Assembly (NCBI GenBank): GCA_030062745.1
Contig: CP099839.1
Coordinates: forward strand, 3,291,001 to 3,355,000
Direction: 5' to 3'
Length of the DNA: 64,000 bases
Origin: Capitulum mitella
Lineage: Eukaryota; Arthropoda; Thecostraca; Pollicipedomorpha; Pollicipedidae
This document shows, piece by piece, positions 20,447 to 31,649 of this stretch. Under the pieces are notes generated by a model that was not told the origin of the DNA, did not search any database, and was given only the letters and a program-made list of their open reading frames with translations. Each line of letters begins with the position of its first letter. Position 1 is the stretch's first letter. Position numbers and translations under genes: made by a program.

Positions 20447-21025
20447 CTGCCGCAGAGAACGCGAATGAATAGGGGGACGGGGTTCGCAGTATTTCCGCAG
20501 AAGGGGCACTGCATGGAGGTTAGGCGGGAAATGGCAATCCAAAGCAAGCGTTGATGAGAAAACGGCCTGATATACCACGCATCTTAAAACTCCATTAAGC
20601 AATGAAGTCCCAATGGACGGCAAAACACACGGCGACGGCTGTGATGCTGTCAGAACCGCGGCGCTTCAGCCGCCTTGTCGCCAGCTGACAACCGCAGCGT
20701 GACCCAGGAGGCCGGTGAGCATCGTTACAACCCGTGTGTCGTCAGGTCTCTCAGACACGGCTCCGGCTGCGAACGCCGGGTCGGCCGGCGGGCACTGACC
20801 CTGCAGAGCGACGGCGGCGTTCGTGGCGCGCGTGTCCAGCTGGGTGTGCCCAGGCTGGCGCAGCAGGCGCTGCGAGCCGGCGGCCGCCGCGCCGCGCGCC
20901 GTGCTGAGCACAGAGCCGCCGCCGCTGCTCCAGCCGCGCTGCGTGCCCACCACCGCCGTGTGCACGTTGTTGGGCCGCGCCGCGGCGAGGGCGGCGCAGA
21001 GGCAGATCAGCACGGCGCGACGCAT
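19926..21025 (-). CDS. Ala/Gly-rich secreted low-complexity protein, two exons
   Basis: Not assigned to a known family. Exons 21025-20800 and 20446-19926 join in phase (CAGG/GTCAGT donor, TTCTCTGCGGCAG acceptor) to give 248 aa. Residues 1-18 are a clear signal peptide (MRRAVLICLCAALAAARP). The mature part is Ala, Gly, Thr, Val and Arg rich with few Cys, and has two loosely similar segments (TRATNAAVALQG and ATNLGLGATANVGVQGAV). The C-terminus has tandem GMPGM(Q/R) units (GGMPGMQGMPGMRGMPGMRG) and a basic tail. Composition suggests an extracellular structural protein (cuticle, silk or adhesive type); this is inference. A TATA box lies 58 bp upstream of the ATG. Longer open frames in other registers on both strands are shadows caused by high GC. 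Confidence 0.72.
20800..21025 (-). CDS. Ala/Gly-rich secreted protein, exon 1
   Basis: 75 codons plus 1 base from the ATG at 21025, containing the signal peptide. The donor at 20799 was chosen because it is the only good consensus donor leaving phase 1, as exon 2 requires. A weaker phase-1 alternative lies at 20703. Confidence 0.68.
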
Positions 21026-21082
21026 CTTGGCGCGACGGGTGGAGGCTGGGGAGAAGAGGTGGAGGAGGGGCGCCGCCAGGGG

Positions 21083-21089
21083 TTTTATA
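21083..21089 (-). promoter_or_regulatory. TATA box of the Ala/Gly-rich gene
   Basis: Minus-strand CATATAAAACCCC, 58 bp upstream of the ATG at 21025, would place transcription start near 21055 and a 5' UTR of about 30 nt. The position is right for a strongly expressed secreted-protein gene. Confidence 0.65.
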
Positions 21090-21304
21090 TGGCCGCTCGC
21101 GAAATGTCAGCGGGACGTCAAACGCTTGAGTGCGTACAAGGGGAGTGCGTGACACCCCTGACAGCAGAAATATTTGAGCGCCGAAAGGCAGGTAGTTTTA
21201 CACACGTGTGAGGCAGGCGAAACATTCGCTTGAAAAATAACATTAAATACGTCATACGGCACAAGACACATTTCTTCTAATGTTTTACTTCAGGTCATAT
21301 CCTT

Positions 21305-21503
21305 TTAGGTGGAACTGCATTGTCTCTTTTTCACCATTTCTCTATGAGTCCATTCAAAACAGCATCCGTACGTACGACAGCAGGAAATGTCATCGACCTC
21401 TGCCCCATCGTCAGCGCGCTGGCGCCTGAATGACAGCCGCAGCAGCTGTTCCATCTCTGCCCAGCGACACTCCCAGACGGACCCGTCGTACTTGGACGTC
21501 ATT
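21305..21503 (-). CDS. Small unknown ORF or exon
   Basis: ATG at 21503 opens 65 codons (MTSKYDGSVWECRWAEMEQL, then LRLSFRRQRADDGAEVDDIS) to a stop at 21305, with codon use like neighbouring genes in its first 45 codons. A GTACGT donor falls inside (near 21374), so it could equally be an exon. No homologue is recognised. Confidence 0.3.
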
Positions 21504-21610
21504 GTTGACGGCTCAACTTGGGGAAACATTAGACTTTTCATGCTAAGTTTGCAAATCGAATGGACATTTTGAACACACCCTCCAACAGTTTTCGACCAAA
21601 GCAAGAACAA

Positions 21611-23874
21611 CGGGAAATGTCTCCTTCCAATTTCGTTTCTGTAAATTGTGGACTTTCAACTTTTAATTTTTTTATAGGTCAGTTCTGTTTTTTACATAGG
21701 CTATGACGTTCCCTATTCCCGGCTTTAAGAACGATACGAAATAGCCTAAACTATATTGCGAAGGCACTGTCATGAAGGATTAAAATAAATTGAACCATTA
21801 AAGTTTGTGACGTCTCCTCGTTCACACCACACTGAACAGAATAGCTCAATTTGCAGAAACGAACGCTTCATTGTCGATTTCTAAGCAACGTTAGTAATTC
21901 AAACCACGTAGCCTGTTACCAAAAGTTCAGATTCATGTGAGATATTAAAAGCACCTCGCTTGCAATTTTCTCAGCACTCAAACAAAATGTATGATGTCAC
22001 GCCGCACGGAGTTGGATGGACCGGTCGTCCGGCCGCTGAGCGCAGCCTGCACCCACACCGTCGCGGCTGTCCAAGACCAATAGACAGAGGCGGTTGACAC
22101 GCTTAGGTTATCCATCTATATTCTCATGCAATACTTTTCTATACTTCTGAACATAAGCCCGCTGTAAACCGTCCCGTGTGCAGGGGCGCGGGAATTATGT
22201 CCAAGTTAGGGGGGGGGGGCACATTTCAACCGATGCGTGGCCATTTTCAGAGTTAGATCACGTCAGGATGCACCCGTCCACGTCATTTCTAAGGTTATAC
22301 TGACGCATTATTTGAAACTACAAAACGGCATTTCACGTACCGAAACAGTACGGTTCTACTCAGTGCACAAGCGAACGGTTCGAGCAATATGGCATCATAA
22401 AATTATTGGAAACGCAGCAGGTGTACCAAGCTGGTATGTGGTGTTCATTAATACGCCCTGGCAGGGTGTTTAAGTGAAAATAGTTGCCCGGACGGGACCT
22501 GTCTGTCTTGCGACAGCTTCGTCCGCGATGGCTGCGTGGTGTAGAGAAGTACGGCTGTTTTGGCGCAGCGTCCCGGCCTGCTAAATGGCAGGCTGAAGGT
22601 CCAGTAGAAGGTCCGCACGACTTTTCATTGTTTTTATCACAGTCGATCGTGGCATGACACAATGTTGCACTTTCCTTTTTAGGGCTTTCAAGTCCACATC
22701 CCACGCCTGGATCATGCAAATGCATTGCACAAGCGCCATGTATTGTCCCTGTAAAGCATACATTATCGCATGTATTATCGCATATCATGCATAATCGAAC
22801 GCCAGCTCACGTCTTGCCATATCTGCTGCGGAGAATCGTTCGAGCTCCTGTGCGACACTCTAGTTCTGTTGCTGTGGCACATGCTCAAGAGTGCCAGGCT
22901 GGCCCAGCGCCCGAATCCCTCGGGACCTGCAGCCTTCTTACCGACTGGGATGTCTGCGCACCTGGCCCAACGGCGACGGTCCCACGCGACCGCGCACCGT
23001 CGGCGGAATTCAGCTATAACAAGCTACGATTTTCAAGCGCTTTGGGTCTTTAGGTCGCTTTTGGGTGTGAAAAGTAAGGGGCATTCCTCCCGACGGAATT
23101 GAGAAAGCCTCCGAACGGAGTCTGGACTTCGATTCTGCGCAGACCACCTTGTCCTCCCTGTGAGGCCCCTAGACAAACTGCGTGCTCCCCGGTCCTCCGA
23201 TTGCTTTTGGGCGCAAACGATATGGAACCCTCCCAGGGACGCGAAGTCAAAGTCCTCCAGCAGGAGTCCGGATTTCGGTGCGGTGCAGGCCACCAAGCTC
23301 CACTCTTTGAGGGCCTTTAAAGAACTGTAGGTTCTTTTGGGTGTATCTGTTGGAGGCTCCCCCTCTCGAAAGATAGCTCAGCTCACATTCATTCTTAAAA
23401 GGCACGTTCTTGACGTACCCATTTCCATGTCTATGCTGTACAGTTTTCATTTCATTTCGTTTCTTTCCATTTTTCAAAGCGTTTTTCTGTTTTTTCTTCT
23501 CCTTTGTCTATTTTTTGTTCCTATCTATTTTCCAAAGTGTTCTCTTGATTTTTGACCGGATTTCCCTTCAAATTCTTACGGTGCTTGTGCTTGTGCTTGT
23601 GTACGGCGGAAGGGAGGCAAATACATTAGCTTTGCACCGCACCTATTACGGTTGCAGGGGAAACTCTGCGTCCTCCCTCCTCTTCTCCTGCAATTGCTGC
23701 ACATTGTTATGAAGTAGACATGGGTCGACTACAGTGCGAAAATGATAAACTTCGGTTGCCGTGCTCGAAATGGACGGGTAAATGGTAAGCAGATTTCAGG
23801 AAAATCGGTTCAGCCATTTCTGAGTCCATTGCTATAAAGATGATTTTCTCATTTTAATGCTAGGGTGTTGACCT
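21611..23874. other. Intergenic, no supported gene
   Basis: G-run at 22209-22218. A GC-rich open stretch at 22810-23020 and an imperfect repetition around GGAGTCYGGAYTTCG (23115 and 23265) are noted but not interpretable. T-rich tract at 23450-23560. Confidence 0.4.
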
Positions 23875-24141
23875 CATGCAGCCAAGGGGGGGGGGGGGCA
23901 TGGGGCCATGGCCCCCTGAGCCAAACGGTCGACACTAAATATATAGCGATTTCGCAGTATTACGTAAAAACGATAATATACACTTTGCAAAAGCAAACAT
24001 GATATGTTTTCCTGTCCGTTAGATATGAGATAAGTTACTTAAAATTGCTGCTTTTCTCTACAAATTTCGCTATATACCGGTAGCATATGTCAAAATCTGG
24101 CATTTGGCCCCTCCCTGAGGAAAATCCTGGCTACGTGCCTG
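23875..24141 (+). mobile_element. hAT-type MITE, family A, copy A2
   Basis: 267 bp, ends CATGCAGCC and GGCTACGTGCCTG, with the perfect 8-bp target duplication GTTGACCT (23867-23874 and 24142-24149). The interior matches A1, A3 and A4 (GGTCGACACTAAATATATAG, CAAAAGCAAACATGATATG). Confidence 0.93.
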
Positions 24142-24297
24142 GTTGACCTGAAGGCTTAAGTCACCAGGCGAGGAACGGTGGGAAATTTATTTATTGGGAT
24201 CGTACTGGTGAAGTTTTCACGCAATCTGAGCCAGGGATTGGGTGCCGCTGAAAAGAATGCAACATTATTCTATTGTCTAATACATCCAGGGACTCAC

Positions 24298-24533
24298 AAG
24301 GGCGGACCCAGCGGCCCCGTCTAAGAATTTGCAAACAGAAATAACGGGGGGTGGAAAACGTTGGACGTAAGTTGGGTTCGAAGTGTCCAGCGACCTCAAT
24401 CTCTGGTTGAGTGGTAACAACCATGTCTTTTGGGGATGGGGAGGGAAATGGCCATATTTCGGCCCCCTTACCGCGGTGGTTAGGTATGGCTGAGATGTAC
24501 TCTCCTAGATCCGTCGGTGAGGGCCCAAGTATC
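24298..24533 (-). repeat. Dispersed repeat family C, copy C2
   Basis: In reverse orientation it reads from CACCGACGGATCTAGGAG to GCTGGGTCCGCCCTTG. The interior has AAAAGACATGGTTGTTACCA and CTCAACCAGAGATTGAGGTC, as in C1 and C3. Confidence 0.7.
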
Positions 24534-25049
24534 ATTTGAGCCCCGTTTTTAGTTATAACGTCTACATGAGCCTTGTTCAGCCCTGTCTATATACAAGTGC
24601 ATTATAGCAAATCGCCTGGGTGATGTGAGGCGAGGATTAATGTGCTTCAAAGACAACAGATGAATCAGGCTGCTAACATATAAACTGGTTAAAAGGCGCT
24701 GTTACGCTGTTGAAAATATCCGAAAATGTCCCGGTCATGTATATTAAACGTACATACGGCATCTGTCGTCTATACCTTGATTTGGAAGCACAGGCAAAGC
24801 AAGGGCGTGATACAAATCATAAAGCCAAAACGAGCCAAGGCCCAACACACAAGGTGACAGGCGAGCCGGGCCACCGCCGGCGTCCGACATTTCAGACAAA
24901 TTGAAAGGAAAGAACAAAACAGAAGTAACCGGAGGAGAACGGGGAGGACGGGGGATAGGAGATGAGGCAGTCGGGGAGCTTCAGTTGTCCGATGTCGACA
25001 AAGTCAGTATCGAGCTACAATTGTCGACCTCCACTTTGTCAAGCGCCAG
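24534..25049. other. Intergenic, nothing recognised
   Basis: Purine-rich 24900-24980; otherwise no feature. Confidence 0.4.
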
Positions 25050-25119
25050 GGCAGAGTATAGAAACTAGGAAATAAGTTCTGTGCTTGACTGTTATTATTC
25101 TAATAACTGAGTAAGGCTG

Positions 25120-25158
<39 letters not shown>

Positions 25159-25614
25159 TATATTTATATAATGTGTGTAATATGTAAATGTATGTCCATA
25201 TTACATATATATATATATATTTATATTATTGCATTAGGAACTGAAAATGAGTCAGTCTGTAGCAATGTAGTCACCTGATATTGCCCATAACCTTTCTTAC
25301 TTTAAATATCTTGTTATAAATTGGACTTTCAGTATATTTGAAGGTGGGAGCAAGAAGTCCAAGTAACATTCAGGATTCAGGGTTCTTGACACCCTTAAAA
25401 CTGAACTTGACTCTCAAAATAGTATGGTATGAAACCCTACTGACACTAAATTTAATGTACACTCAAGGAACTTTTGGATGAGTTGCTGAAAATATGGTTT
25501 CCTTCTTTGCTTTTTGGTATAGTTTTATTTGTGCTAGTATTGTTGTTTTCTTGGTGAAATTTTTATACTGTGCTATAGAGTGCCCATCATAAACACATTT
25601 TAGGATTTGCTGTT
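25050..25614. other. CpG-free, AT-rich segment ending at the scaffold gap
   Basis: By eye there is no CpG dinucleotide from about 25050 to 25614, whereas flanking sequence has many. It contains (TA)n at 25123-25155 and a smaller tract at 25206-25220. No ORF or exon is recognised. It resembles the CpG-poor block at 48001-50085 in front of MUTYH. Confidence 0.8.
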
Positions 25615-26114
25615 NNNNNNNNNNNNNNNNNNNNNNNNNNNNNNNNNNNNNNNNNNNNNNNNNNNNNNNNNNNNNNNNNNNNNNNNNNNNNNNNNNNNNN
25701 NNNNNNNNNNNNNNNNNNNNNNNNNNNNNNNNNNNNNNNNNNNNNNNNNNNNNNNNNNNNNNNNNNNNNNNNNNNNNNNNNNNNNNNNNNNNNNNNNNNN
25801 NNNNNNNNNNNNNNNNNNNNNNNNNNNNNNNNNNNNNNNNNNNNNNNNNNNNNNNNNNNNNNNNNNNNNNNNNNNNNNNNNNNNNNNNNNNNNNNNNNNN
25901 NNNNNNNNNNNNNNNNNNNNNNNNNNNNNNNNNNNNNNNNNNNNNNNNNNNNNNNNNNNNNNNNNNNNNNNNNNNNNNNNNNNNNNNNNNNNNNNNNNNN
26001 NNNNNNNNNNNNNNNNNNNNNNNNNNNNNNNNNNNNNNNNNNNNNNNNNNNNNNNNNNNNNNNNNNNNNNNNNNNNNNNNNNNNNNNNNNNNNNNNNNNN
26101 NNNNNNNNNNNNNN
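25615..26114. other. Assembly gap of 500 N
   Basis: Exactly 500 unknown bases, a conventional scaffold-gap size, so the true distance is unknown. The open frames spanning it are meaningless. Confidence 1.
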
Positions 26115-26596
26115 TCAGATAACCTGGCAAAACATTCTCATGAAAAAATCGACCAGTGTGTAGCATTCTCTTTAACCAGCCAATACTGGGCTAATATTTC
26201 CCTGGGGAAGTGTTTCCAGATCGTGCATATGTCATGCGAGATCGATACATAATACTCCCTGGGTCTATCTACACCATCGTATGTCAAATGACATTTTCGA
26301 ATGTGGCGCAGTGTTAATTTGTTGGGATACAACGGAAATACTCATCAGCTGATGAAATCGTATTCACCTACAAGAAAAAAACTAGTCATTATTAACAGCC
26401 TGTTCCTTGAAGTTCGAAGCACAACATTGGCGTCCCAGCGGGCTCAGTACTTGGGCCTTTATTATTCATATTTTGTGTAACGCTATTAATCTAAGTTCCT
26501 CGAATGAGCCAGCCCAGCCTCACAAGCAGATCCAGAGCACGGTCAGATTTGCTTCGGCAACCGAAAATGAACAGCTGCGTAATTAGTAGTTTTTTA
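26115..26596 (+). mobile_element. Short non-LTR reverse-transcriptase fragment
   Basis: 26429-26490 encodes GVPAGSVLGPLLFIFCV, the hallmark RT motif before the catalytic YADD box, in the plus frame. It is followed by a stop and unrelated sequence; no other RT motif is intact. The upstream part to the gap may belong to the same decayed element. Confidence 0.7.
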
Positions 26597-27765
26597 ACCC
26601 GTCCCTGACTGGGGTTGGCCGCCTCCCTGAGGTTTTTGGTTTTTCCGAGATTGCGAGGGAACGAACAAACAGCGCTGCGGTTTTGCTTGACCATTTTGCA
26701 CCTTCTACCAAATTTCTGATCCCAGGTCAAGCAAGGTGTCTGACCTAGGTCAGGTCATCGAAAACCTATGTTCAAAAAAATTTAGCGCCCTGTAACTTTT
26801 CCGCAAAACATGACATCATAATAAAACTTCCAAGGGTTAGAAATTCTGAATACAGACATATGCGCTAACGATTGGTTTTCGAAATGTCCGGGTGACATGA
26901 CCTAAGGCCCAAGCGCGTGTTCAATATACGTCGTCGTTTTTTAAAAAAAAAATAACGAAAATAATTTTGGTGTCGGGATATCCAAACATCCATTCACCGT
27001 CACTGAGCAAAGCTTCAATGACCTCTCGACTACTGACTTGAGGTCAGGTCACGAAAAACCGTTATAAATCAAAATACACTGCCATCAAAATTGGCGATAA
27101 ACGACTCAGATCGGGTAGAAAATGGCAGAACTGGCTCGGACAGTTGGAATAATACCAGAAGTAAATTAAAAATTTCAAAAAATTGCGATTTTTCGAAGCA
27201 AACAGGCTATCGCAAATAAAGCTGCGCCAGTTGGCGTAGATTGAACTACCGAATGTTTTCAACATTTAAGCACGAGAAACCAGTACAAGAACCCCTAGGC
27301 GTAACAAACAACTTTTGGCAACATATTTTGCGAAATAAAAAGAACGTTAAAATTTCTCTTTCCGTTAATTTTATATCGCCCTCGATGGCGGCACCCGCCT
27401 TGCAGCGTTGAGAACATCGCGCTGCGAACATGTCTTTAACTTAACGTTTCCGCGTGTATATTAAACAAATCAGAGCAGTTCGACGTGTATCGGCAACTGT
27501 GGACTTTTACCTGTCTGCTGGTACCTTTATCCAGACTTTATTAGTCACAGCCTTTGAGATCCAGGCCATTTCTCGGTGTCATGAAGGCGGCTATGACAAA
27601 ACATACATAGGACGAAAATGGCTTACATATAATCCAAAACTAAAAATGAGATACGTTTCGAGCTCTACTCGTCTTGAGCTTTCCAACGGTGTGCTTATTT
27701 GTATCGTGCGACCAACCGTTCATGGCCGGGGGAGGTCAACCGCCCCCCTAGTCGGGCGTGCATGG
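26597..27765 (+). mobile_element. 1.2-kb inverted-terminal-repeat element (family E), copy E1
   Basis: Left end CCCTGACTGGGGTTGGCCGC. The right end, reverse complemented, reads GCCCGACTAGGGGGGCGGTT, so the two ends are similar. The whole unit reappears reverse complemented at about 39020-40235 (shared text includes CGTGTATCGGCA, GGACTTTTACCTGT and TTTAGCGCCCTGTA). No transposase frame was found; it is non-autonomous or decayed. Confidence 0.7.
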
Positions 27766-28271
27766 CGCCGACCGACGGTCGGGCGCGGGTTATTCAAGAC
27801 GTTTTTTGCGTTCCATTTCCGAACGACGAAATCCAGTACCGGATCGGCGAGAGGACCAAAGCATCGACCAGCACGGAGATGAAGGTGGGTGACTGATAGC
27901 TCCCCAGATGACACAGATCACTGAGGACTCCAAAGCAGATTGGTAACGGCTAAGATGTGTTAGTGCCAGCTGAGGGAGTGGTTAAATATCAGGCCAAGAT
28001 TTTCGGCTTCCAAAATGGGGAGTGGATCAAGACTGCGAAATTTCACTGTAGAAGCTTGAGTGTTGCGTACATTTCGTGGAATGTGCGCAGGTGACTCAAG
28101 TGGGAGCATCACTTGAGCCTTGCGGCAACTAAAGGGGGTAGATGTCCCCACTAACTCCAAGGTTGACCGTTCATACAACGTTCGTTAATCCCGCCGCCAG
28201 CCTCGCTAATCCGACCAGCCCCCACATTGCCCGTCCCCGACGACGCCCTTCCAAGCACCTGGACATACTCG
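27766..28271. other. Downstream of the mucin-like gene, nothing recognised
   Basis: No polyadenylation signal or exon could be assigned. Confidence 0.4.
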
Positions 28272-28467
28272 TTAGTCTGTGGTTTCATCACAGCTACGCA
28301 GGTTATCGCACAGGCGGAACGGCCCCATCAGCGTGTCGGCAATCGCAGGAACGCTGTCTGCTGGCCACTCGAACTCGTCCAGGAAGAACAGGTCGCCGGC
28401 AAAGACCAGGTAGCCGATGGTGCCGCTGCGGTCGTCGTTCCAGAGAGCCGACATTCCAGTCGCTGGG
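28272..28467 (-). CDS. Mucin-like protein, probable terminal exon
   Basis: The acceptor GGTCTTTCCCACAG supplies the one base needed by the preceding donor. It encodes MSALWNDDRSGTIGYLVFAG, DLFFLDEFEWPADSVPAIAD and a Cys-containing tail to TAA at 28272. The pattern vaguely recalls a hemopexin-like strand repeat, which I cannot confirm. A possible donor at 28297 would allow continuation. Confidence 0.55.
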
Positions 28468-31400
28468 CTGTGGGAAAGACCGACCCATAACCGTTACCAT
28501 GGAAACGAATATTTTCGTCTGCTGCTGTGTCCTCTATACTGGCACTGCGGATAAACTCAAATGGATGGGTTCCAGAGCACAAAATTTACAGGACGAAGTT
28601 GTGCACTGGCGACACTCGGGCTAGTTCATAAAGATGTGACTTATGTCAGACATACCATTACTTCTAATCCCTCTGTCGCGATATTTGAAAGCGCCGAAGC
28701 AACAAGAGTTGTTTCATAGGTTTTAACTACCGAGATAGGGCCTTAGATCCTTCGTGGAACTGTAAGAACTTGACACAGTTTCTATGCTCATGTCATGCAG
28801 TGAGCTTCAGTGAGTTGGATAAGAGCAGTAACAAAACTGAATAATTGCATGCGTTGAGACAGCTGTGGAATGTGTCAGTGTGTCAATTTATCAAGGACAT
28901 TTTGTTCACGATTTTTCTTTTTTTTGCTTCGTGGCTTTCGTTAACTTGTCTTCAGATGAATGGGAGGCAAGCCCTTTTATATTTGTTGGATTTTAACATA
29001 TGGGAGTAACATTAGCTGCAGTCTTGCCACTAAAAACGCTGCATTAAGGCAGCATCGTATCATATCATATCACCACAGCAGATCTCCGTTAAGTTTGGGG
29101 GTAAGACCGAGCCTTTCATAATTTTCGGAATTTATTCTGGGAAAACGTTGAAAAGCACAAGCACAAATCGTTGGGGAGTAGCCAAGTATATTTTCGAAAC
29201 GTTCACCAAGGTGGAAGATTCGCTCTAAATGTGGAGCATTTTTGTTAATCCCATACGGGTACGAATGTATGTTAAGTTAATGTGGCAACGATCTTTTTGA
29301 GATGGCTTCTTTCCATGATACACCACTGGCAAATGTAAAGAGTGTCCAAAGCTGGTGAAGCCGCTACCTTACCAGTGCGGGTTACCTCACCCTTCCGAAC
29401 CTAATATAACGTGAGCAATGATCGGGAGAAATATTTTAGAGCATGAATTATTGTTATCAAAGTATGTGTGTATATGTGTGTGTGTGTCCGAGTTAGTTGG
29501 TAGAATATTGGTTTAAAGAACACCACAGTTTCAAAGCCAGAGAGGAGAAAAGGGACATGGGATATGACATGGCTACAACGACCGTGAGGGGGAGAATCAG
29601 GGTAACGAGATTGGTCCAATGATCAGAAGCATAGGCACCGGAACGGGGAGAGAGGACTGGGGAACCGTGCACCCCTCAACCTGCGGAATTTAAAATTAAC
29701 CCTCTGGCATTGCATGGAATGCATGGAAAGAAATGGAAAGAAATGCCTCGAATAGTAGCCGGCACCCCCACCCCCTTGCCGGAACACGTGCCGGAATACG
29801 TCCTTAGTGATCAGCAGTTACGTGGCACCTACCGCCGTCATAGAAAATGATGATACGAGATATACGAGGCACGAGAAAAAGATGATACGAGGCAATAATA
29901 CGAGATGCCGCCGTGATAGAAAACGATAACACGGAAAGGAAAGACGATCGATGTAGCGTAAGACGCCATAAACCCAACCCACCGTCTTTCATCGCTTGTA
30001 AAGACAAACAGGAGAGAAACAACAACAAAAAAACTTAAACAACGGAATACAGGCCAGCTCTGGTAGTTCCCATGTGTAGTTTCCCTGCTGTTATGTTACG
30101 TCCACCTACCCGACTTCGCTTCAGCCACGGGCCGCCCGACTCCCGGAGGCGAGCGTTAAAGTGTGTGCAGTTATTGGCGCACAGTCATCAAAGACTACCG
30201 AAATCAGTCACACTGGAGGTGGAAATCACCACGCTGTCGAACGGATTCCGCGTGTCCTGACTCACCTGTGATAAGACTGGGCTTGCTCCAATAATTCACC
30301 CAAATGGGCCCGAAGTTTCGCGTCTACATTGACCTCACCGTGTTTCCGCCGAAACACAAAACTCCCCTCGACATGGCCACCCCTCGCCTCTCTTCCGTTT
30401 TCAAGCACAGTGAAAGAGATCTGGCAGCCCTGACCATTTCGTTCGTGGCAGACAGTGCATCGTGGATGAAAGGGAGGCGACTGCGACTTATTGACGTCGA
30501 AGCATTTGCACCATGACGCCGTGCTGGATGAAAGACGAATCACGTTCTTGGTCGCCGAGTAGCTCATGCAGGTCGGACGTTGGCAGGCCCTCTCGGCGTC
30601 CGTCTGCGCCAGGAACACCTGGCTGGCCGGCACGGAGCTGAGCAGGCAGATCCCGGTCTCCTGCACTCGCCCCGACAGCACTGAGCCGTTGGCGGCCACC
30701 ATCAGCAGCTGGTTCTCCCCGTCCAATACGATCTCCTCCACGGCGTCGATGCTGATAGGCGGAGACTCGGACGGACACGCCGGTGCAGTGGCGTTCTCCT
30801 TCCACAGGCGCGGATTGGCGGTGCTCGCTGTTGCCTCGGCAGCCGAGGTGGTTGTCGAGGTAGTGGATGTAGTGGATGTCGTGGTAGCGACAGCGGTGGT
30901 GGGGGAGGCTGAAGGTTCGCCTGTAGTTGCGGAATTTTCGGCGTGGGATTGTGTGGGAGAAGTCGCTGCCTCCGTGTTTGATATGTTGGAGGTGTCGGTG
31001 CTCTCGGCGGCAGACTGCGTGGACGTAGCTGATACAGCTGAGGTGGAAACTCCACCATTTAGATTGGCCGATTCAGTCGTGCACTGAGTGGAGGCGACAT
31101 CAGCCGAGTTGGTGGTGGTAGCGGGGTCTCCCTGTGTAGTATATATTGCGCTAGCCCTGGTTGTCAGCGTAGTGGATGCAGACTGAGTGGAGACGACATC
31201 AGCCGAGTTGGTGGTGGTAGCGGGGTCTCCCTGTGTAGTATACATTGCGTTAGCCCTGGTTGTAAGCGGTGTCAGCATAGTGGATGCAGCCGGCTCTGAG
31301 GTGATAGCAGAGATCGTTGGAGAAGTGCCGATTGATGTAGTATCGGTGGTCTTCGTGGTTACCGAGGTCGCTTGGACTGTGGTGGACACTGCAGGGGGCA

Positions 31401-31649
31401 TGGTGGTACTCCCAGCCGGCCTGACCCTCTTCCACAGTGTCCTGCCAGTCGGCAGGCTGTCCCAGTACTGGCATCGCTCGGAGTTGACCGCGGAGGGAGT
31501 GAGCCGGGCTTCGGGCTTCAGGCTGAAGCCCCGACAGGTGTCGTTCCGAGCGCAGCCGGCGGCACATCGCAGGTCACTGGGCTCGCCGTCGCCGCCGACG
31601 AATAGGTCTTCTGATAGTGCCACCGTGCATGGGAACGCCAGGAGAAGTC
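28272..31649 (-). CDS. Secreted mucin-like protein, at least two exons, unidentified
   Basis: Not assigned to a known family. The long exon (31649-30266, acceptor TGTTTCAG, donor CACAG/GTGAGT) starts within a hydrophobic segment (LLLAFPCTVA), so the signal-peptide start is in an unseen upstream exon. It then encodes a Cys-rich module (CAAGCARNDTCRGFSLKPE to ERCQYWDSL), PAN/apple-like in look. About 190 residues follow, dominated by Thr, Ser and Ala with repeated segments (near-identical repeats at 31100-31155 and 31190-31245), typical of O-glycosylated mucin. A second Cys-containing module comes next (ACQRPTCMSYSATKNVIRLS, WCKCFDV, CTVCHERNGQGC). The second exon (28467-28272) joins in phase. 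Open frames on the opposite strand are shadows of the repeats. Confidence 0.72.
28468..30265. other. Intron of the mucin-like gene
   Basis: Short GT-rich tract at 29464-29490. Repeated GATACGAG words occur around 29850-29910. No additional in-phase exon was recognised, although one could be hidden here. Confidence 0.4.
30266..31649 (-). CDS. Mucin-like protein, long exon
   Basis: 1384 nt, phase 1 in and phase 2 out, with consensus splice sites on both sides. Only one frame stays open. The Thr/Ser-rich centre contains an internal tandem duplication, including ATTTNSADVVSTQSASTT and its partner ATTTNSADVASTQC. Confidence 0.75.

Noticed and set aside
19566-20547. 300- and 318-codon frames on both strands
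   Set aside because: They overlap exon 2 of the Ala/Gly-rich gene in other registers, start in AT-rich DNA without homology, and lack a signal or splice logic.
25600-26166. Open frames across the N gap
   Set aside because: Unknown bases, no information.
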